Assembly (NCBI GenBank): GCA_002686265.1 | Contig: NZBA01000063.1 | Location: 1 to 64,000 of the forward strand | Direction of reading: 5' to 3' | DNA length: 64,000 bases | DNA from: Planctomycetota bacterium | Lineage (GTDB): Bacteria > Planctomycetota > UBA1135 > GCA-002686595 | Shown here: positions 26,552 through 35,155 of the stretch, piece by piece | Position numbering within the stretch: the stretch's first letter is position 1 | How the letters are laid out: each line of letters starts with the position of its first letter | The notes under the pieces: generated by a model | Told to the model about the DNA's origin: nothing | Database searches by the model: none | What the model saw: only the letters and a program-made list of their open reading frames with translations | Program-made: the position numbers and the translations under genes

Positions 26552-26592
26552 CCCGGCTCCCCGGGCGCGGTTACCGCGCCCGGGGAGCCGGG
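26552..26592 (-). terminator. 19-base perfect hairpin just after the uracil-DNA glycosylase gene
   Basis: 26552-26570 is perfectly complementary to 26574-26592, with a TTA loop. The stem is almost all G/C and abuts the stop codon at 26594-26596. No T-tract follows on either strand. The very stable stem still makes a transcription barrier or 3'-end stabiliser likely; it separates mtaB/udg from the secretin locus. Confidence 0.65.
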
Positions 26593-26593
26593 C

Positions 26594-27508
26594 TCAGGGC
26601 TCCTCCTCGCCGCGCTCCAGCTCGGCCATGGCGCGTTGGATGTCCTGCCAGCACTCTCGCTTTCTACTCGGGCTGCGCAGCAGGTAGGCGGGGTGGAAGG
26701 TCGGTACCACGCGCCGGCCGCCGAGTTCGTGGACACGGCCCCGCATGGCCCCCATGGAGGCGTCGCTGGTCAGCAGGTGCCCCGAGGCGTGGCGGCCGAG
26801 GGGGATCAGGACCTCGGGAGCCACGAGCTCGATCTGGCGCTCGAGCCACGGGGTGCAGAGCTCCTTCTCCCACCGGCTGGGGTCGCGATTCGACGGTGGC
26901 CGGCACTTCAGGACGTTGGCGATCGCCACCGCGGAGCGCTCCAGGCCCATTCCCTTGGTGATGATGTCGGTCAACAGCTGGCCTGCGCGCCCCACGAAGG
27001 GCACTCCCAGGCGGTCCTCGTCGGCTCCGGGGGCTTCGCCCACGAACATCACCCGCGCCCGCGCCGGTCCGTCCATGAAAACCGTCTGCGTGCGCGTTTC
27101 GCACAGGCCGCACGCCTGGCAGGCGGCCACCTCCGCCCGCAGGGCGTCGAGATCTGGACAGGCAGTTGCCCGCGTTCTGATCGTTTCTAGGGCCGTTTGT
27201 TGCGATCTAGAGCCATCTTGAGCCGTTTCTTGCCCGTTCTTGTCCAAATCCCCCCCTCTCCCCGTCTCGGAGTCGCCTGCGCCTTCGTTCGTGGGGGTCC
27301 GGGGCGCTCCGGAGGGGGGCGAGGAGGCTGTCGCAGCCGTCGGGGTGCTCGCGGCCGTCGGAGCGATCGGTGCCGCCGGAGCGATCGGTGCCGCGCCGCG
27401 GCGGCGCAGGCCGCGTCGATCTCGGCGGCGAAGGTGGGCCGCGAGGGCGGCCGCCAGGGTGGCGACCTCGGGCGCGGGCCGGCTGGGGCTCTCGTCCTGC
27501 GAGCTCAC
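26594..27508 (-). CDS. Uracil-DNA glycosylase, family 4 (Fe-S), with long low-complexity N-terminus
   Basis: DNA-repair enzyme that removes uracil from DNA. The catalytic domain occupies about residues 115-304: GEAPGADEDRLGVPFVGRAG (uracil pocket and family-4 motif), NVLKCRPPSNRDP and the C-terminal HPAYLLR motif. The cysteines of ACQACGLC, VLKC and ELC fit the four-cysteine pattern that binds the 4Fe-4S cluster of family 4/5 enzymes. The first 115 residues are low complexity (AAPIAPAAPIAPT-like, encoded by two 18-base repeats near 27359-27394, followed by a Gln/Thr/Ser-rich stretch). The start at 27508 overlaps the mtaB stop (ATGA), so translation is coupled to a tRNA-modification gene. An internal start cannot be excluded. 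Confidence 0.9.
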   Translation of the reverse strand: MSSQDESPSRPAPEVATLAAALAAHLRRRDRRGLRRRGAAPIAPAAPIAPTAASTPTAATASSPPSGAPRTPTNEGAGDSETGRGGDLDKNGQETAQDGSRSQQTALETIRTRATACPDLDALRAEVAACQACGLCETRTQTVFMDGPARARVMFVGEAPGADEDRLGVPFVGRAGQLLTDIITKGMGLERSAVAIANVLKCRPPSNRDPSRWEKELCTPWLERQIELVAPEVLIPLGRHASGHLLTSDASMGAMRGRVHELGGRRVVPTFHPAYLLRSPSRKRECWQDIQRAMAELERGEEEP

Positions 27509-28815
27509 GCCGCTCCTCCCAGGCTCCCGTCGGCGCGACCGATCAGTTCGATTCCCGCGTCCCGCTCGTGTGCCTCGAGGCGTACGGCGACCAGGCCGGC
27601 GGGGGTGGCGGGGAAGTCCCGCCGGTCGAGGCGCACGCGCTGGTAGCGGCCACTCAGGCCGCCCTCACCCTCGACCACGACCAGATCGGTGGCCCCTCCG
27701 AGGTCGCGGCGCCAGGTCTGCGCGACCTCCGCGGCGACCTCGCCCAGGCGGGAGCGGCGCTCGCGGACCTCCTCGGGGGGGACCGCCGGGCCCATCTCCC
27801 AGGCGGCCGTTCGCGGACGCGGAGAGAAGGGGAAGACGTGAACGCGCGAGAAGCCGATCTGGCGCACGGCTTGCAGGGTGCGGGCGAATTGGCGCTCGCC
27901 TTCGCCGGGGAAGCCCACCAGGACGTCGGCGGTGAAGGCCGGGCGGTCCAGGGCGGCGCGGATGCGCTCGCAGGCGGCGTGGTACTCGTCCATGCGATAC
28001 CAGCGGTTCATGGCGGCCAGGATCTCGTCGTCGCCCGACTGCAGGGGCATGTGCAGGTGCGGCGCGATGCGTTCGGGGCGCCTGGCCATGAGCTCGACCA
28101 GGCGCGGCGATATCTCGGTGGCCTCGATCGAGGAGAGGCGCAGGCGGAAGGGGAGGGGCGCGCCCCGCTCGTCGCGCGGCTCGACCGCTGCCAGGACCGC
28201 CAGGAGATCGGCGGGTTCCCCGCCCCACTCGCGGCCCCAGTGGCCGATATGGATGCCGCACAGGACGATCTCGACGTGGCCGGCCTCGACCAGGCGGAGC
28301 ACCTCCGCGGCCAGCTCGTCCGCCGGACGGGAGCGGTTCGCGCCGCGCACGCGCGGGATGATGCAGAAGGCGCAGGAACGGTCGCAGCCGTCCTGGATCT
28401 TGAGGAAGGCGCGCGTGTGTCCGGCGAAAGCGGTGATCCCGGCCGGGATCCCCAGCTCCTCGGGGTCGACGTCGCAGCCTAGCTGGCGCAGGAAGTTGAG
28501 CGGCCGGCGGGCGTCGCCGTTGCCCAGGACCCACTCGACGCCGGGCAGCTCACGCAGGACCTCGGGCTCGCTCTCGGCCAGACAGCCGGTGACGCAGACT
28601 TTCGTGTCGGGGTGCTCGCGCACGACCCGCCGGATCAGCTTGCGCGCCTTGCGTCCGGCGTCGGTGGTCACGGTACAGGTGTTGACCACAACCAGGTCCG
28701 CCTCGCGCTCCTCCTCGCGCCAGCCGCGCCGGCCGAGGGCCTCGCGCAGGACCTGCGTGTCGTACTGGTTGGCCTTGCAGCCGAAGGTGACGAATCGGAC
28801 GCTCCCCACGCTCAT
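27505..28815 (-). CDS. mtaB: tRNA threonylcarbamoyladenosine methylthiotransferase, MtaB type
   Basis: Radical-SAM enzyme that adds a methylthio group to t6A at position 37 of tRNAs. The N-terminal UPF0004 domain begins VRFVTFGCKANQYDTQVLRE, closest to MtaB ('GCKVNQYE') among MiaB-like enzymes. It supplies further cysteines (VNTCTVT, VTGCLAE) for one cluster. The radical-SAM motif CDRSCAFC (CxxxCxxC) follows, then a C-terminal TRAM-like region (GGLSGRYQRVRLD). Length is 436 residues from the ATG at 28815; an in-frame extension to 29022 would add 69 non-homologous residues and overlap the divergent gene. A weak point is the choice between MtaB and RimO/MiaB, which the NQYDT motif favours as MtaB. 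Confidence 0.9.
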   Translation of the reverse strand: MSVGSVRFVTFGCKANQYDTQVLREALGRRGWREEEREADLVVVNTCTVTTDAGRKARKLIRRVVREHPDTKVCVTGCLAESEPEVLRELPGVEWVLGNGDARRPLNFLRQLGCDVDPEELGIPAGITAFAGHTRAFLKIQDGCDRSCAFCIIPRVRGANRSRPADELAAEVLRLVEAGHVEIVLCGIHIGHWGREWGGEPADLLAVLAAVEPRDERGAPLPFRLRLSSIEATEISPRLVELMARRPERIAPHLHMPLQSGDDEILAAMNRWYRMDEYHAACERIRAALDRPAFTADVLVGFPGEGERQFARTLQAVRQIGFSRVHVFPFSPRPRTAAWEMGPAVPPEEVRERRSRLGEVAAEVAQTWRRDLGGATDLVVVEGEGGLSGRYQRVRLDRRDFPATPAGLVAVRLEAHERDAGIELIGRADGSLGGAA

Positions 28816-28855
28816 GATTGTACGCGCCGCAACCTCCGGTGCGAGGGCGTGTAGA

Positions 28856-30199
28856 ATGCCGCGCCCGATGCAGACGCCAATGACATCGACCGCGCCGTTT
28901 CTCGCCGCCCTGGTCGGCGCCGCGTTGCTCGGCGTGGCGTGCGGTGGTGGTGGGGACGCCGACGGGCGGGATGGGCCGCCGACGGTGCGGACCGGCGCCG
29001 CCGCGGCGCCGGTCGCGAGCACCCGGCGCTCGGACGACCCGCGGGCCGTCGAGTTGCGCGAGTTGCTGGAGTTCGGCCACCTCGCCCGCGCGCGCGCCCT
29101 GCTGGCCGTTGGGCTCGAGGGCCTGGGGCTCGAGGGGGAGCTCCTGCGCGCTCGGGCGGCGGCCCTGGCGGGGGACGCGACGACCCTCGCCCGTCGGATC
29201 GAGGCGGCGCGCGCTCTGAACGCGGACGACCCGCGGGTCTACGCCACCGCCGCCGAGTTGCACGCCGCCGCCGGGCGTTTCGAGACCGCGGGCTCGGAGC
29301 TCGAGCGCGGCCGGCGCGCCTGCGGACCGACCGCCGAGCTGTTGCGGGCGCAGGGCGTGGTGCTCCTGTGCCAGGACGGGGGTGCCGCCGCCGGCCTGCG
29401 CCTGCTCGAGCAGGCCTTGGCTGTCGATCCGACTCTGCCTTTCACCGCCCGTGCCCGCAGCCAGGCGCATCTGCTCCTGGGGCGTGAGGCGTTCGCTACC
29501 CAGGCTCCTTCCGTGGCCCTCGATCACGCCCTGCGGGCCGTGCTCTTCGATCCAGAGGAGATCGATGCCCGGCGCTTCCTGGCGGACGTGCGTGGGGCGC
29601 GGGGTGAGCTGGAGGAGGCCCTGGCGATCCTGGAGGAGCTCGTCGCCGAGGGCCGGCCTCTGGAGGGGGAGCTGGCCATGCTCTGCCGCCGGGCCGCCCT
29701 GGCGTCGATCGTGCGCGGCGCGCGCGAGCCCGGGGCCCGCGAGCGCGGCTTGGACCTGTTCGTCCGCGCCCGCGACCTGGGACTGTCGGCGGCGGAGCTG
29801 GGCAGCGGCGCGGCGATTCTGGCCGGGGCGGCCGCCGTCGCCGAGGAGGAGGGCCTCGAGGCCTACGAGGGCGGAGATCGGGTGCTGGCCGCCGAGCGCT
29901 TCGAGCGTGCCCTGCGCCTGGACCCCGAACGGCTGGCGGCTCGCAACCACCTGGCGGTGGTCCTGTTTCGCGCCGAGGACTTCGCGGGCGCCGCCCGGCA
30001 CTGGGCGACGGTCCTCGAACAGGCGCGCTCGGCCGGCGTCGAGCTGCCCGAGCCCGTCCACCTCAACCTGGCCCGCGCCCTCTCGCGCGCGGGCGACGCC
30101 GCCGGGGCGCGGGAGGTCCTCACGGCCGCCCTCGAGCGCGCTCCCGAGGGGCCCTGGGCCGAGGACAGCCGGCGCGCCCTGCGCGCCATCGATCCCTGA
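28856..30199 (+). CDS. TPR-repeat lipoprotein, unknown function
   Basis: A 447-residue exported protein. The signal segment (FLAALVGAALLGVAC) ends in a lipobox-like cysteine followed by GGGGDADG. The body is made of TPR-like helical pairs: LLEFGHLARARALLAVGLEG, AGGLRLLEQALAVDP-like units (AAAGLRLLEQALAVDPTLPF), YEGGDRVLAAERFERAL and GDAAGAREVLTAALERAPEG. ATGs at 28856, 28868 and 28880 are all in frame; 28856 has GAGGG at a suitable distance. It is divergent from mtaB with only 40 bases between them. Function is not recognisable. Planctomycete genomes commonly encode such proteins. Confidence 0.75.
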   Translation: MPRPMQTPMTSTAPFLAALVGAALLGVACGGGGDADGRDGPPTVRTGAAAAPVASTRRSDDPRAVELRELLEFGHLARARALLAVGLEGLGLEGELLRARAAALAGDATTLARRIEAARALNADDPRVYATAAELHAAAGRFETAGSELERGRRACGPTAELLRAQGVVLLCQDGGAAAGLRLLEQALAVDPTLPFTARARSQAHLLLGREAFATQAPSVALDHALRAVLFDPEEIDARRFLADVRGARGELEEALAILEELVAEGRPLEGELAMLCRRAALASIVRGAREPGARERGLDLFVRARDLGLSAAELGSGAAILAGAAAVAEEEGLEAYEGGDRVLAAERFERALRLDPERLAARNHLAVVLFRAEDFAGAARHWATVLEQARSAGVELPEPVHLNLARALSRAGDAAGAREVLTAALERAPEGPWAEDSRRALRAIDP

Positions 30200-30358
30200 C
30201 GTCCAAGGCCCTCCGCGGGCGCCCGCGAGTCGGGGAGGGATGCCCGCGCGGGGGCTGAGAGGCCGCGCCCGGCGCGAACTGTCCGCGAGGGGTAGGATGG
30301 GGTCCCGTCGCCGGCCCGTGGTCCGTCACCGCTGAACGCTCATTCCTCGGATCTACAC

Positions 30359-31651
30359 ATGCGTCAGATCACCTCCGCTCCGCTCGCCGTCGCCTATCTC
30401 CTCGCGGCGGTCCTCGCCCTCGCACCCCGCTCCCTCGCCCTCCAGGCGCCCTCGTCCGGCGCCCTGCCCTTCGCGGCGCGCCACGCGGCTTCCTGGCCTG
30501 GCGCGCCGGGGACGCCGCCCCGAGCCTTTGCGCTGCCCGCCGCCACCTATCCGGCGTCGTCACCCTTGCAGACCGCCGCAGTGCCCGCCGGTGACCTGCT
30601 GTTCGTCGCCGCGTCGATCGGCGGCCCCGAGGACCCGGCCTGGCTGTTCGACATCGAGCGCGATCGCAAGCTCTGGAGCGACGCGCAAGCCGAGACCAAC
30701 AACGTGACCGGGGGCGCCTTCGCAGACGGCGGAACGGAGCTGTTCCTCGCGGGTGGCGACACGAACGGCGGCACCGTGACCCGCGCCGACCTGACGGGAT
30801 TCCACCCCTCCTGGAGCGTCGTCTACGATCCCCTGGGCAGCGGGCCGTTCGACGTGCACGTCGATGAGGCTCGACGCCTGCTCTACGTCCTCGCCCACCC
30901 GCTTCCCGGCCCCGAGAGCGCACTGCTCGCCATCGACATCGATCCCGATCACCCGACCTACCTGCAGGTCGTGGCGACCACGCACAACCTGACCGTGAAC
31001 CCGATCGTCGAGCGCTTCGCCCTGTCCGCCAGCGGGAATCGCGCGGCGGTCCTCTCGGCCCTCATGCGCCAGCTGCACGTGGTCGACACCGATCCCGCCA
31101 GCCCAACCTACATGCGGGTCCTGTTCCAGGGACCCGTCCCGGTCAGCGGCCCCTTTCCGGTCGTGACCAGCGCGGTGGTGACCTCGGACGATGGGCAGGT
31201 CATCGTCTCCATCCAGCGCGGCGGCGGCATGCCCTCCAGCCTGGGGCGCTTCGACCTCTCTTCGTCGAGCTGGATCGACCACAACCCCGCCCTGCCCGGC
31301 ATCCAGAACATCGGGCCCGACAGTGCGCCGGCGGCGGACCTGGGCGCCGCCGTCTTCGACGTCGACATCGCCGGCGACGACACTTTCGCCGTGGCCTGCG
31401 GCTGGGGCGGAGCGGGCTGGGCCGGGCGCCTCGACCTCGACCCCGCCGTGCCGAGCCTCTGGATGTGGACGGCCTATGCGCCCGGGGTCGGGCTGACCGA
31501 CGCCTGGGCGTTGGACCTGGCGAGCGACGACCAGCTCCTCGCCATCGAGACCGAGCGGCGCGTGCTCCTGCTGCACCCCGGCACCGGTGCCGTCGTGCAC
31601 TCCTTCCCATTGGCCCTGGCCACGAACATCTACCTCGTGCGCCAAGGCTAG
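30359..31651 (+). CDS. Exported protein, probably beta-propeller-like, unknown function
   Basis: A 430-residue protein with a signal peptide (LAVAYLLAAVLALAPRSLA, cleaved near LQAP). The mature part is beta-rich with repeated blocks: IDIDPDHPTYLQVV and VDTDPASPTYMRVL share the pattern D-x-DP-x-x-PTY. LYVLAHPLPGPESA, VIVSIQRGGGMPSSLGRFDL and LAIETERRVLLLHPGTGAVV look like propeller blades. No catalytic motif is apparent and no family is assigned. It is likely periplasmic or extracellular. A gap of 159 bases precedes it with no clear promoter. It follows the TPR lipoprotein on the same strand. Confidence 0.7.
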   Translation: MRQITSAPLAVAYLLAAVLALAPRSLALQAPSSGALPFAARHAASWPGAPGTPPRAFALPAATYPASSPLQTAAVPAGDLLFVAASIGGPEDPAWLFDIERDRKLWSDAQAETNNVTGGAFADGGTELFLAGGDTNGGTVTRADLTGFHPSWSVVYDPLGSGPFDVHVDEARRLLYVLAHPLPGPESALLAIDIDPDHPTYLQVVATTHNLTVNPIVERFALSASGNRAAVLSALMRQLHVVDTDPASPTYMRVLFQGPVPVSGPFPVVTSAVVTSDDGQVIVSIQRGGGMPSSLGRFDLSSSSWIDHNPALPGIQNIGPDSAPAADLGAAVFDVDIAGDDTFAVACGWGGAGWAGRLDLDPAVPSLWMWTAYAPGVGLTDAWALDLASDDQLLAIETERRVLLLHPGTGAVVHSFPLALATNIYLVRQG

Positions 31652-31658
31652 CCACCCG

Positions 31659-31687
31659 TTGACCGGGCCCGGCGGGCACCGTACCCT
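31659..31687 (+). promoter_or_regulatory. Candidate sigma-70-type promoter upstream of the membrane-anchored protein gene
   Basis: TTGACC at 31659-31664 and TACCCT at 31682-31687 are 17 bases apart, beginning eight bases after the preceding stop codon. The downstream start (31795) is 107 bases away. It matches the element at 3450-3478 in both hexamers and spacing, which raises confidence in both. Confidence 0.45.
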
Positions 31688-31794
31688 GCCTCGCCCATTT
31701 CACCCCGGAGAGGCCCACGGCCTGTGCTTTGCCCCATCCGGGGAGAACGGGATTGACAACGCGATCCCCGCTTGGCTCCCTGGGTGCCCACCTG

Positions 31795-32562
31795 ATGGGA
31801 CCGCGCAAGAAAAACATGTTGGAGGCCCTCGCGGCCTCCGAGGCGGAGAGCCCCCAGAGCCCCCAGAGCCCCCTACGGCCTAGGCCGTCGGGCGCTTCGC
31901 GGGCGAGCTGGCCTTCCCCGCCGGCGGGACTCGACCGCTCGACCCAACTCGTGCTCGGTTGCGTGGTGGCGGCTCTCGTTCTGGGTGCCGCGTACTGGTT
32001 GGGCCGTCAGAATGCGACGGTCGAGGCCGGTCCCGGTCCGGGCGACGGCGCGCGCGACTCCGTGCAGGAGCGAGCCCAGAGCGGGACGCCCTCTACCAGT
32101 ACACGGAGCCCGTCGGCCGACGCGCTCTCCCGTCCGTCGGACGAAGGCGACCCGGCCCCCGCGACCGCTTCGAACCCGGACTCCGAACAGAACCCCGGTG
32201 ACCCTCTGGGCGAGAACCGAGACGCATCGGCCGCGGGTGACCTGACCGCCGACGACCTCCGGTTCTTCGAAAAGTCCAACCGTTTCACGGTGCGTGCTAT
32301 CTACTACGGGAACACCCCGCGCGGATGGATGCGCGCCCTCGCCACCTACCGCTACTTGCGTGACCTCGGGCTCCCGGCCGTCGCTCCGATCGATCAGGGC
32401 AACGAACTGGTCCTGTGCGTCGGCGCGGAAGCCACGCGCGAAGGCCGGTTGTCCGGATTCAGGAGCCGCCTGCGGGCCTTGCCCGGGCCGCCTCCCTCGA
32501 GCGAGACAGGCGCCTTCGCGGGCGCTTACTTCATCAACATCGACGACCTGGTGGACCGCTAG
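31795..32562 (+). CDS. Single-pass membrane protein with C-terminal SPOR-like domain, unknown function
   Basis: A 255-residue protein. A short cytoplasmic N-terminus precedes one transmembrane helix (LVLGCVVAALVLGAAYWLG, about residues 53-71). A low-complexity Ser/Pro/Asp linker follows, then a compact C-terminal domain of about 95 residues: FTVRAIYYGNTPRGWMRALATY, LRDLGLPAVAPIDQGNELVL. The order 'membrane helix, linker, small alpha/beta domain' and the phrase 'RYLRDLGLPAVAPI' recall SPOR-type peptidoglycan-binding proteins, but I cannot confirm membership. The start at 31795 is preferred to 31729, which adds a non-conserved leader; 31816 is also possible. It is upstream of the small basic protein gene. 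Confidence 0.65.
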   Translation: MGPRKKNMLEALAASEAESPQSPQSPLRPRPSGASRASWPSPPAGLDRSTQLVLGCVVAALVLGAAYWLGRQNATVEAGPGPGDGARDSVQERAQSGTPSTSTRSPSADALSRPSDEGDPAPATASNPDSEQNPGDPLGENRDASAAGDLTADDLRFFEKSNRFTVRAIYYGNTPRGWMRALATYRYLRDLGLPAVAPIDQGNELVLCVGAEATREGRLSGFRSRLRALPGPPPSSETGAFAGAYFINIDDLVDR

Positions 32563-32616
32563 CCCTCGCGGGCGGCGTGCCACCCGGCCGGCGAATCCCC
32601 TGACCCCAATCCTCTC

Positions 32617-32856
32617 ATGTCCATTCATCCCAGCCTGCGCGGCGCCGACTCCCTGATCGGCGAGCGGAGCGTGCTGACGCGCGTCGAGCGCCTGCAGAAG
32701 CTGCAATCCTCCGGCAAGTTCGACGCCGATTCCGACTCGGTCTACGGGCTGCCCAAGGTGCGCACCAAGTTCAAGGTGGCCAAGAAGAAGGCAGCCGCGG
32801 ACGACGCGGAGGCCGAAGCTCCCGCGGACGGCGAGGCGGAGACGCCCGCCGAGTAG
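32617..32856 (+). CDS. Small basic protein of the Verrucomicrobia-Planctomycetes family
   Basis: A 79-residue protein beginning MSIHPSLRGADSLIGERS, then LTRVERLQKL and a YGLPKVRTKFKV segment, followed by a lysine cluster and an acidic Ala/Glu tail. This matches the short family described as restricted to Verrucomicrobia and Planctomycetes (TIGR04137), whose members start MSIHPSL, contain 'LTRxERIxxL' and end 'GLPKxK'. The function is unknown; its shortness and basic core suggest a nucleic-acid or ribosome partner (inference). The acidic tail (residues 60-79) is longer than I would expect. It is the single best taxonomic marker in the window. Confidence 0.88.
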   Translation: MSIHPSLRGADSLIGERSVLTRVERLQKLQSSGKFDADSDSVYGLPKVRTKFKVAKKKAAADDAEAEAPADGEAETPAE

Positions 32857-32953
32857 CGGTCACCCGCCACAGTCATCCGTAGAAGGTCTCCGTGGAGGCC
32901 ATCCGGCGTAGGCGTCCCACCGGTGCCGCCTCGGCCGGGCTGGGCGCAACATC

Positions 32954-33733
32954 ATGTCCGAGGCCTCCGTCCTCGAGGTTTTCTCTTCCATCCAGGGCGA
33001 AGGTGCCTTCGTCGGCCAGCCCCAGGTGTTCGTGCGCCTGGCCGGCTGTCCCCTGCGCTGCGCGTGGTGCGACACACCCCACTCGTGGATCGTCGATGGG
33101 AAGCGCCAGGCGCGCATCGTGGCCCTGGCGGGCCAGCGCACGGAGCCCGCCCGCGCCGACGCCGAGCGCGTGGCCACCTGGGTCGAGGAGGCGGACCCCT
33201 CCGGCGCGCGCCCGGTGAGCGTCACCGGCGGCGAGCCCCTGCTGTACCCGGCCTTCTTGGTTCGGCTCGCCGCGGCCCTCGCACCGCGCCGGGTGCACCT
33301 CGAGACCGCCGGTGCCCACCCGCACGCCCTCGCTCGGCTGGTCGGGCTCGTGGGACACGTGAGCCTCGACCTCAAGCTCCCCTCCGACCTCGCGCCGCCG
33401 GTGGCGGTCGCCGGCGAAGGGGAGAGCGCCCCCGCCGACGAGCGGGAGTGGAGCGTGGCGCGTCGGGCGGCCCTCGCGTTGGTGGCGGAGACCGACGCTT
33501 GCGTCAAGCTCCCAGTCGCCGCCGGGCGTGCCCCGGCGGACTTCGAGCCGCTGCTCGCCGACGTCGCCGCCCTGGCCCCGCGCCTGCCGGTCTTCTGGCA
33601 GCCGATCACGCCCGTGCGGGGCGCAGCGGCGCCGGACGGGGCGCTCCTGCTCGCCCTCGTCGCACGCGCCGAGGCGCACGGTCTCGCCGCGCGCGTCGTT
33701 CCCCAGGTCCACCGCCTGCTCGGCGTCGAGTAG
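32954..33733 (+). CDS. queE: 7-carboxy-7-deazaguanine synthase QueE
   Basis: Radical-SAM enzyme of queuosine/archaeosine precursor synthesis: it converts 6-carboxy-tetrahydropterin to 7-carboxy-7-deazaguanine. The N-terminus reads VLEVFSSIQGEGAFVGQPQV, the family hallmark, followed by the cluster motif CPLRCAWCDT (CxxxCxxC). SVTGGEPLLYP is the SAM-contacting GGE motif, and HLETAGAHPHALARL and SLDLKLPSD follow. Length of 259 residues is a little over the typical 210-245. ATG 32954 gives a compact N-terminus. The remaining pathway genes (queC, queD, queF) are not nearby. It lies 40 bases upstream of der. Confidence 0.92.
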   Translation: MSEASVLEVFSSIQGEGAFVGQPQVFVRLAGCPLRCAWCDTPHSWIVDGKRQARIVALAGQRTEPARADAERVATWVEEADPSGARPVSVTGGEPLLYPAFLVRLAAALAPRRVHLETAGAHPHALARLVGLVGHVSLDLKLPSDLAPPVAVAGEGESAPADEREWSVARRAALALVAETDACVKLPVAAGRAPADFEPLLADVAALAPRLPVFWQPITPVRGAAAPDGALLLALVARAEAHGLAARVVPQVHRLLGVE

Positions 33734-33773
33734 AGCGCCGGTCAGAGAGCACATCGGGTAGAGTCGCCCGCCC

Positions 33774-35144
33774 ATGTCCGCCCCCTCCAAAGCTCCCCTG
33801 CCGCGAGTCGCGATCGTCGGCCGGCCCAACGTTGGCAAGTCGACCCTGCTCAACCGCATGTGCGGCAGCATGGTGTCGATCGTCGAGCCGACGGCGGGCG
33901 TGACCCGCGACCGCATCGCCGTCCCCGCGCGCCTGTTCAGCGGGACCGAGCAGAACTGGATCGAGGTGATCGACACCGGCGGCGTGGGCATCGTCGATCG
34001 CGACGACCTCGGCCCGCACGTCAGCGAGCAGATCGAGAGCGCGCTGGCGGCAGCCGAGCTGGTCCTGTTCATGGTGGATGTGCGCGACGGGCTGACGCCC
34101 CTCGACCGCGAGGCCGCGGGCCTGTTGCGCGCGGTCGACCTGCCCATCCTGCTGGTGGCCAACAAGGCCGAGACCGAGTTGCTCCGCCTGGCGGCGGACG
34201 AGTTCCGCGCCCTCGGCGTCGGCGAGGGTCCCTTTGTCGTCAGTGCCCAGAACGGGGAGGGGCTCGAGCCGCTTTACCGGCGTATCGTCGAGCTCCTGCC
34301 CGCCTCGGCCTTCGCCGGCTCGCCGATGGTCGAGCCGGCCATGAAGTTGGCCGTGGTGGGGCGGCGCAACGCGGGCAAGTCGACCCTCATCAACCGGCTC
34401 GCCCGCGAGGAGCGCGTGATCGTCTCGGAGGTGCCGGGGACGACCCGCGATGCCGTGGACGTGATCTTCGAGCGCGACGGGAAGCACTTCGTCGCGATCG
34501 ACACGGCGGGCGTGCGCAAGCGGAGCAGCGTGCAGGACGCGGTCGAGTTCTACAGCGACGCGCGTAGCCACAAGAGCATCCGGCGCGCCGACGTGGTCGT
34601 GTTGCTGTTCGACGTCACCGAGCGCTTTTCCTCGATCGAGAAGCGTCTCTCGCGCTATGTCGTCGACCGCTACAAGCCGGTGGTGCTTGCGGCCAACAAG
34701 TGGGATCTCGCCCAGGGTTTCGAGCCCGAGCAGTTCCGCGAGTACATCAGCGACCAGCTTCCCGGGATCGCCTACGCACCGATCGGCTTCCTGTCGGCGA
34801 AGACGGGCCAGGGGGTGGAGCGCGTGCTTTCGGTGGCCGAGGAGCTCTTCGAGCAGGCGCGCAAGCGCGTCGGGACCGGCGAGCTCAACCGCGTCCTGGA
34901 GGGTGCGCTCGAGGCCCGCTCGCCCAGCTCCAGCGGCTACCGGGCGCGCATCCGCTACGCTACCCAGGCGGAGGTCACGCCGCCGACCTTCGTGCTCTTC
35001 GTCAACGACCGCAAGCTGTTCGGCAAGGACTACCTGCGCTACCTCTCCAATCGCCTGCGGGAGGAACTGGACTTTGGCGAGATCCCGATCCGCCTCGTGC
35101 TGCGCAGTTCCTCCGACGCCCCGACCGACGCCCCGTTCACCTGA
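33774..35144 (+). CDS. der: GTPase Der (EngA), ribosome biogenesis
   Basis: Essential GTPase with two tandem G domains that helps mature the 50S ribosomal subunit. Domain 1 (about 1-165) has GRPNVGKSTLLNR, DTGGVG and NKAE. Domain 2 (about 180-350) has GRRNAGKSTLINRL, DTAGVRKR and NKWD. The C-terminal KH-like domain contains RIRYATQAEVTPPTFVLFVN and LPIRLVLR-like sequence (IPIRLVLRSSS). Length of 456 residues is normal. The second P-loop has arginine and alanine at the usual proline and valine positions (GRRNAGKS), a tolerated variation. Start ATG 33774 directly precedes the first beta strand. Confidence 0.96.
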   Translation: MSAPSKAPLPRVAIVGRPNVGKSTLLNRMCGSMVSIVEPTAGVTRDRIAVPARLFSGTEQNWIEVIDTGGVGIVDRDDLGPHVSEQIESALAAAELVLFMVDVRDGLTPLDREAAGLLRAVDLPILLVANKAETELLRLAADEFRALGVGEGPFVVSAQNGEGLEPLYRRIVELLPASAFAGSPMVEPAMKLAVVGRRNAGKSTLINRLAREERVIVSEVPGTTRDAVDVIFERDGKHFVAIDTAGVRKRSSVQDAVEFYSDARSHKSIRRADVVVLLFDVTERFSSIEKRLSRYVVDRYKPVVLAANKWDLAQGFEPEQFREYISDQLPGIAYAPIGFLSAKTGQGVERVLSVAEELFEQARKRVGTGELNRVLEGALEARSPSSSGYRARIRYATQAEVTPPTFVLFVNDRKLFGKDYLRYLSNRLREELDFGEIPIRLVLRSSSDAPTDAPFT

Positions 35145-35155
35145 ATCGCGCCGCC

